A stretch of 64,000 nt of DNA from Pyrocephalus nanus (Eukaryota > Chordata > Aves > Passeriformes > Tyrannidae): the NCBI GenBank assembly GCA_038380795.1, contig CM076270.1:16341001-16405000 (forward strand), written 5' to 3'. The notes under the pieces are model-generated. The model was not told the origin of the DNA and did no database searches. It saw only the letters and a list, made by a program, of their open reading frames with translations. Positions 59,301 to 64,000 of the stretch are shown here, piece after piece; position 1 is the first letter of the stretch; each line of letters starts with the position of its first letter. Made by a program: the position numbers and the translations under genes.

Positions 59301-62300
59301 ATCTCATTGCCTTCTCCAGGAGCACTGTGCACTCCCAACAGTTCAACAGCACCAAAAAACCCAAATACTTCTCCCTTGCTAATTCACTTAGAAGTTAAAA
59401 GGTAGAAAATAAAACCCTCAGTAGAAAGCTGAGGCCTCTCAGTTCAGTCAGTACTCTGCCATGAAAACATCAGTCTGTCAGTCCCTTCATGTGGCATTTA
59501 CTGACCCTAAATTCCCATCTGTCCACATGTACATGCAAAAGTGGGTTTTATACTGTTTGTGGCTGGGAGCTATAAAAGCCAAAGGATTTATGAATTGCCA
59601 GATTCATGCATTCAGAAAATTTGACTCAGGCCTCTGGAAAACCACTGGACCAGCTGAAAAATTCCACCACATTAAGCTGACCTCATTCTGCTTAACTCCA
59701 AGTACTCTGGCAGGGGAGCCCAGGATCCTTCTAGCTCCAAGTAATTCGCTCTAGTAACTACAGGAAAGCTGTGGGAGGTGTCCTCTGCCAAAGCTCCTTC
59801 CCTCCCAGCAGCGATGCCTCTGTTCATGAGCGAGCAGTCATGATTTCTGTTAGTTGTGGCCCAGTTCTGCTCTATTTTAGGATTTCTAGAAGCTGTTAAA
59901 AACTAATATCCTCTCACTCCCTCCTCCTAGAACCTAATTTATCACTGACTCCTGCACAGTTACACTTCTCTCTCTCTGCTCTGGCACTTTCTCTCCCACG
60001 GTATAAATTTTGGACGACTCTAAGGGACTGCAAGCACATGGGTGCAGTGGATCGGTGACAGGAGAAGACGTAAGCAACTGGGACTGGCAGGCAGGGGGGA
60101 ATTGTGCTAATTAGAAGGAAAAGGAACAGTAAATAGCCAGAGACAAAAATGCACAGATCCTCAAGCAGAAGCCCCACAGCAGTAGTGGAGCTCCCTGTGG
60201 TCTGTGACCCTCTGAAACATAGCTACGAAATGCACCAATTTAGCAACAGAAAATTCCCTCTTTGGGTGTGTTCAGTGTCGTGTCTGCTCACTTGCAGTAT
60301 TTTTGGTACATTTTTACAACTGTTAGCGCTACAGTCACCATTAATTACAAGCATGCCAGTTGAATTCAACTCATTAATAAAACAATTGCTAATAAAGATT
60401 GATGACCAAGTTGTGTCCCAAATGGCACTTAGTTATCCACAGGGTGGTGCAAGGACAAAAATAGTGCATGGAGAGAGTTAGCAACTAAGAAATAAGGAGA
60501 ATATTTTGGCTTACAGAATCTGCACATTAAGGAGTGACACTTTAGACAGCTTGGTGATCAAACAGCAGGCTGCATTTGTTGGGCTGACATAGGAAGTTCT
60601 ACCTGCACTCTCAGTGCACCCACACATCACTGCCCATCTCGTAAGCGTTTTGAAAGACAAGCGAATGCTAACTATAAATTAGATGTGGAACCAAGAGTAG
60701 GCACCTGGAAAGGCAGTTAGTTCAGGAAGAAAGGAAGCTTTTGAAAACCAATGGACTAATCAGGCTACATTCTTTCTAAATGTCAACTGAAGTTACTGAG
60801 CTCTTCCCATACGAACAGCTCTAAACTTTGCACTAAAATACCCATTTACCTGTGTGCATAGGCAGAAGGAGGAACTCAGAGAGCCTCTTCCAGGGCAGCT
60901 GCTTTCTCAGGTTGGAGTCCAGTGAAGGAAGTGAATCTCTCTCCAAATCTAACAGGGGCTTTATCTCACAAGTGGTGCCAGTCTTCATACACTGACAACC
61001 CACTGGTTCAAAAAGTCACGGGACACAATTGCTCATGGCACTGTCACTTGGTATAAAGCATTTGTATGCCACGAAACACAACCGATCACCATCCTGCTCT
61101 GCCTCCAAGCACTGTGGCACAGCCATGGCTACAGCCAAGAAATGTGTAGTACAGGTCAAGAAAGGGCCAGAGGTAGCTGCTGAATGTCTCTGATCACAAA
61201 TCTGCCTTTTGCCTAATAGTGAATGGCAGTAGCACAAAAGTTGGCTTAAGTTTACAGGCTGCCAGGGGCTCCTGTGGACCAATAAAGTACCAGGGGTTCA
61301 GTGGTAACGCAGACAAACACACTCTGACTCCCTTAAATTACCACTGGGGAGCCACAATATAAATTCCAGGATGCAACAGGGCTCCCCTCTGCTGAGAGGA
61401 TAATTCAGGGATCAATTGCACTGCTGGAAGTCCCTGCCCTAGTACCAGTGTGGATCAAAGGGAGCACCACAAGACTCCTGTCTCCATCTGGAAGGGCAAT
61501 GGAGGGTCCACACTCCACAGTCCCCCTGGTGCTGAACCACGGCAAACACACACTGCTCACTCCCCAAATACCCCTGAGCCTCCCACTCCATGCACAGCTC
61601 CCTGTTTTCCTCTCAGACACTCAATATTCCTTCTGCTTCTTTTGCACATTCACACACAAAAAGCAAACAGACGAAGCCAAATTTTCCCTTCTTCTTCTCA
61701 TCTCATTACTGAAATTTTCCTTGAAGCTCACTGATTTTATTCTCTTTCAGGTATGAGCACTCCCAGCAGCAGGTTTCCAGCAGCAAATTAGACAAGCTAA
61801 ATTACTGGAAGTTTACCAAAGGAAAAGGAAATAAGACCTCAAACACCTTGTAGACTTTTCTCTCCCTCAAATCGGTAGCTTGTTTATCCTAATAATAATA
61901 AAGCAGGCAGAAGGATGTAATTAATGTCAAGCACAATTCATTCCTGTTACTTTGAGGTACTAAAATCAAAACCAGAAATCCTGACTTTGAAACAACATAA
62001 GAAAACTTTTATATGTACGATTTTCTAATTTAGGAATGTCCATGTGCAGTGTGAGCTGCTCAGCAAATTGAGCCAGGAAATACATTAACTGAAAGCTAAT
62101 GTAGGGCAAAACTATTTTACCTCATGTTTGAAACTGTTCCACCAGGTTATTTCTCTGCAGCAAGGGCAGAACATTTTGGAGAGGAGAATGAGCATGCTAA
62201 GGGGAAGAGAGAAAGGAGAAGAATTTGCACTGTGGGTTTTTGGCTAAAATGGAAAGGAATCTATTTCTGGTGAAGTGGACTCTCCCACACATATGATTAA

Positions 62301-64000
62301 TGGATAAATTGTGTAAGAAAAATGTCTCCATCCCAAGGCAGACCCAATTATGTTCTGCATTAACTGAAACATATGGGAACATTTCAGTATAAACAAAAAC
62401 TGCACTGTATGAGCTTTTTTCTATTGAGCTTTCCAGTTCATTTAACCCTTGCTATGGTGAACATTAAGAACAGCCTGAGATTACTGGTGTAACGCTCCAC
62501 TGTGTATTTTTTGGCTCAGATAATGCAGCAGTATCTCCCACCTTTTATACTGATAAACTGGAAGCCTACTTGAGTTTCAAAACCCTGTAGATCTTCTTCT
62601 TTATGCTAAATTTTCCAGGTGAAGGAGGTGGATGTTATAGTGGGCTGTCTGAGAGCACCCACGTTGAACAAAAGCCAATGTTTTGAACAGAAGGATGGCA
62701 ACACTGTAAAATCATCTAGGCGAAAAATGCTATTCATGTGAGCTTAGACTCCCAAATTACTCGTCTGCTTCCAAAAATACTGCCACTGTGTAACTCCTAG
62801 ATTCTGTTTCCCTTTCCAGACTGCGCCCTTTCACCTCCATGCTGGGATTTCAGAAGCACTTTTTCCTGGTTGCAACAGTGAACACCTGCAGTGATGGTGA
62901 ATCAGGATGACTCAAACCTCTGCTAAAGTTCATGCCTCTCTGGGGTTCCCAAGCAGTGAATCATTGGTCTGCACGTTCTTGCTTTCCTTGCCAAGACCTG
63001 CCCTGCTGAGATGATCAGCTGCCCCATCACTTTTTTCGCCAGGTAAATGAGGAGCAATCAAGATTTAGACAATTTTCTCATGTTAAGTAATCTACTTATG
63101 TTTCAAAACTAATGTTTACGATGTTAACTAGTTTACTGTTCTCTTTGAGAGCCTGCTGACATTAGATCAGTAAATGTACCTCCAAACTCTCATATCCTCC
63201 TGACTGCTAAAACAAACACCAACAGCCTGGACATGGCTGTAATGAAAACTTTGGGTTTATATTTTCATACAGTTTGCGCGGCAGGAAAGAAGACTCCCAA
63301 ATCAAAGGGAAAGGTCCTTCTGCCATGGAAAACATGGAAAATCTCTTCGAGTCAATGGCACAGTATGAAGTGACAGGATACACACTGCTTCTCATTTCCT
63401 GACCAAATCACAGTGAAACCAGGAACCTGTTCATCTCACTGTCATTCATAGAAAGTAAAACCACAAAAGACTACTGCATTTTTTACTTCTGAATTACAGG
63501 GGTCATTGGGCTCCTATGACTTCATTTTTCCTTCAATTCAGCATGTATTCTTGAAATAACCTTATTTCAATTGAACAGTTGTCAGCAATGCTCAACCCAG
63601 TACAATCCAGTGAATTTTCTACAATCTAAATTTGTCCAGCTTCATCAGTCTTTAGTCTATTAGTCTACTGCCAGCCTGCTGTTCTCCTTACAGACTGCAT
63701 ATCAGTGGCCCTTTGGACTTTAGACCAAACCCAACAAATTGTGCTCTCCCAGCTTCTTCTGGAGGCCTGGTTCCCAATCTTTTTCTTTCACATAATTTTC
63801 CAGTGAATCCTCCTCTATTTATTTTCTGCCTTCTCCAGTTGTGGGCACCGGAACTGAGGAGGGTGAGTGAATGTTACACTCAAAGCTGCAGGAGATGTAG
63901 TCACAACTCCTGGGTGGATACTTGTTGTGTCCCTATAGTACAGCTCACAGAGGAGGATCCTGGCAGCAGACCCCACTGATATCCCCTGAACCCCTTCAGA
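53301..64000 (-). other. HS6ST1: HS6ST1 intron, continuing past the window end
   Basis: No coding exon is recognised. In particular, nothing encodes the first HS6ST1 coding exon (membrane anchor and the IQKTGGTTF phosphosulfate-binding loop), so the gene start lies beyond 64,000. The part at about 60,230-60,480 is complex, AT-rich and repeat-free with TAATTA- and AATTGC-type words, and could be regulatory. Elsewhere there are only short simple repeats, such as a purine-rich stretch at about 57,500-57,560. Confidence 0.6.

Overview
The window is nuclear DNA from a vertebrate, most likely a bird. Short exons are flanked by GT/AG introns, and the encoded proteins are clearly vertebrate. Intergenic distances are short, transposable elements are sparse, and the one LINE remnant is CR1-like, the dominant LINE of birds and reptiles. 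The exact species cannot be read from the sequence. Almost all of the open reading frames of 60-190 codons here are chance frames in non-coding DNA. Two protein-coding genes can be supported, and both are partial because the window cuts them.

At 1-9,000 (+ strand) lies the 3' end of UGGT1 (UDP-glucose:glycoprotein glucosyltransferase 1), the ER folding sensor. Eleven coding exons splice in frame to 403 codons plus a stop. They cover the end of the sensor region, the whole GT24 catalytic domain with its DAD metal motif, and a C-terminal tail ending HVEL, an unusual KDEL-type retrieval signal. A polyadenylation signal sits at 8,977. A possible minus-strand exon with good splice sites lies at 79-236, inside the UGGT1 intron at the window edge.

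The stretch 9,000-39,678 lies between the coding parts of the two genes. I see no convincing protein-coding gene in it. It holds A/T and AAAC tracts, a cluster of CpG dinucleotides at 27.6-28.05 kb, a decayed CR1 LINE fragment (31.43-32.03 kb, minus), a second CpG-rich patch next to a 21/22-bp minisatellite (32.5-33.07 kb), and a 24-bp perfect palindrome at 38,619. Some of 33.4-39.7 kb may be HS6ST1 3' UTR.

At 39,679-40,387 (- strand) is the terminal coding exon of HS6ST1 (heparan sulfate 6-O-sulfotransferase 1), with the 3'-phosphate-binding part of the PAPS site and the coiled-coil tail. From 40,388 to the window end is HS6ST1 intron; the first coding exon lies beyond the window. This intron holds a well-preserved 454-bp solo LTR at 44,912-45,365 with a 4-bp target duplication, an AT-rich tract at 52.6 kb and a mildly CpG-rich patch at 52.8-53.3 kb.

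The two genes are tail to tail, as UGGT1 and HS6ST1 are on human chromosome 2q14. Both proteins act in the secretory pathway (ER glycoprotein quality control; Golgi heparan sulfate sulfation), but nothing here indicates co-regulation. I found no wholly new system. The leads most worth checking are the candidate antisense exon, the HVEL tail, the orphan CpG cluster and the solo LTR.
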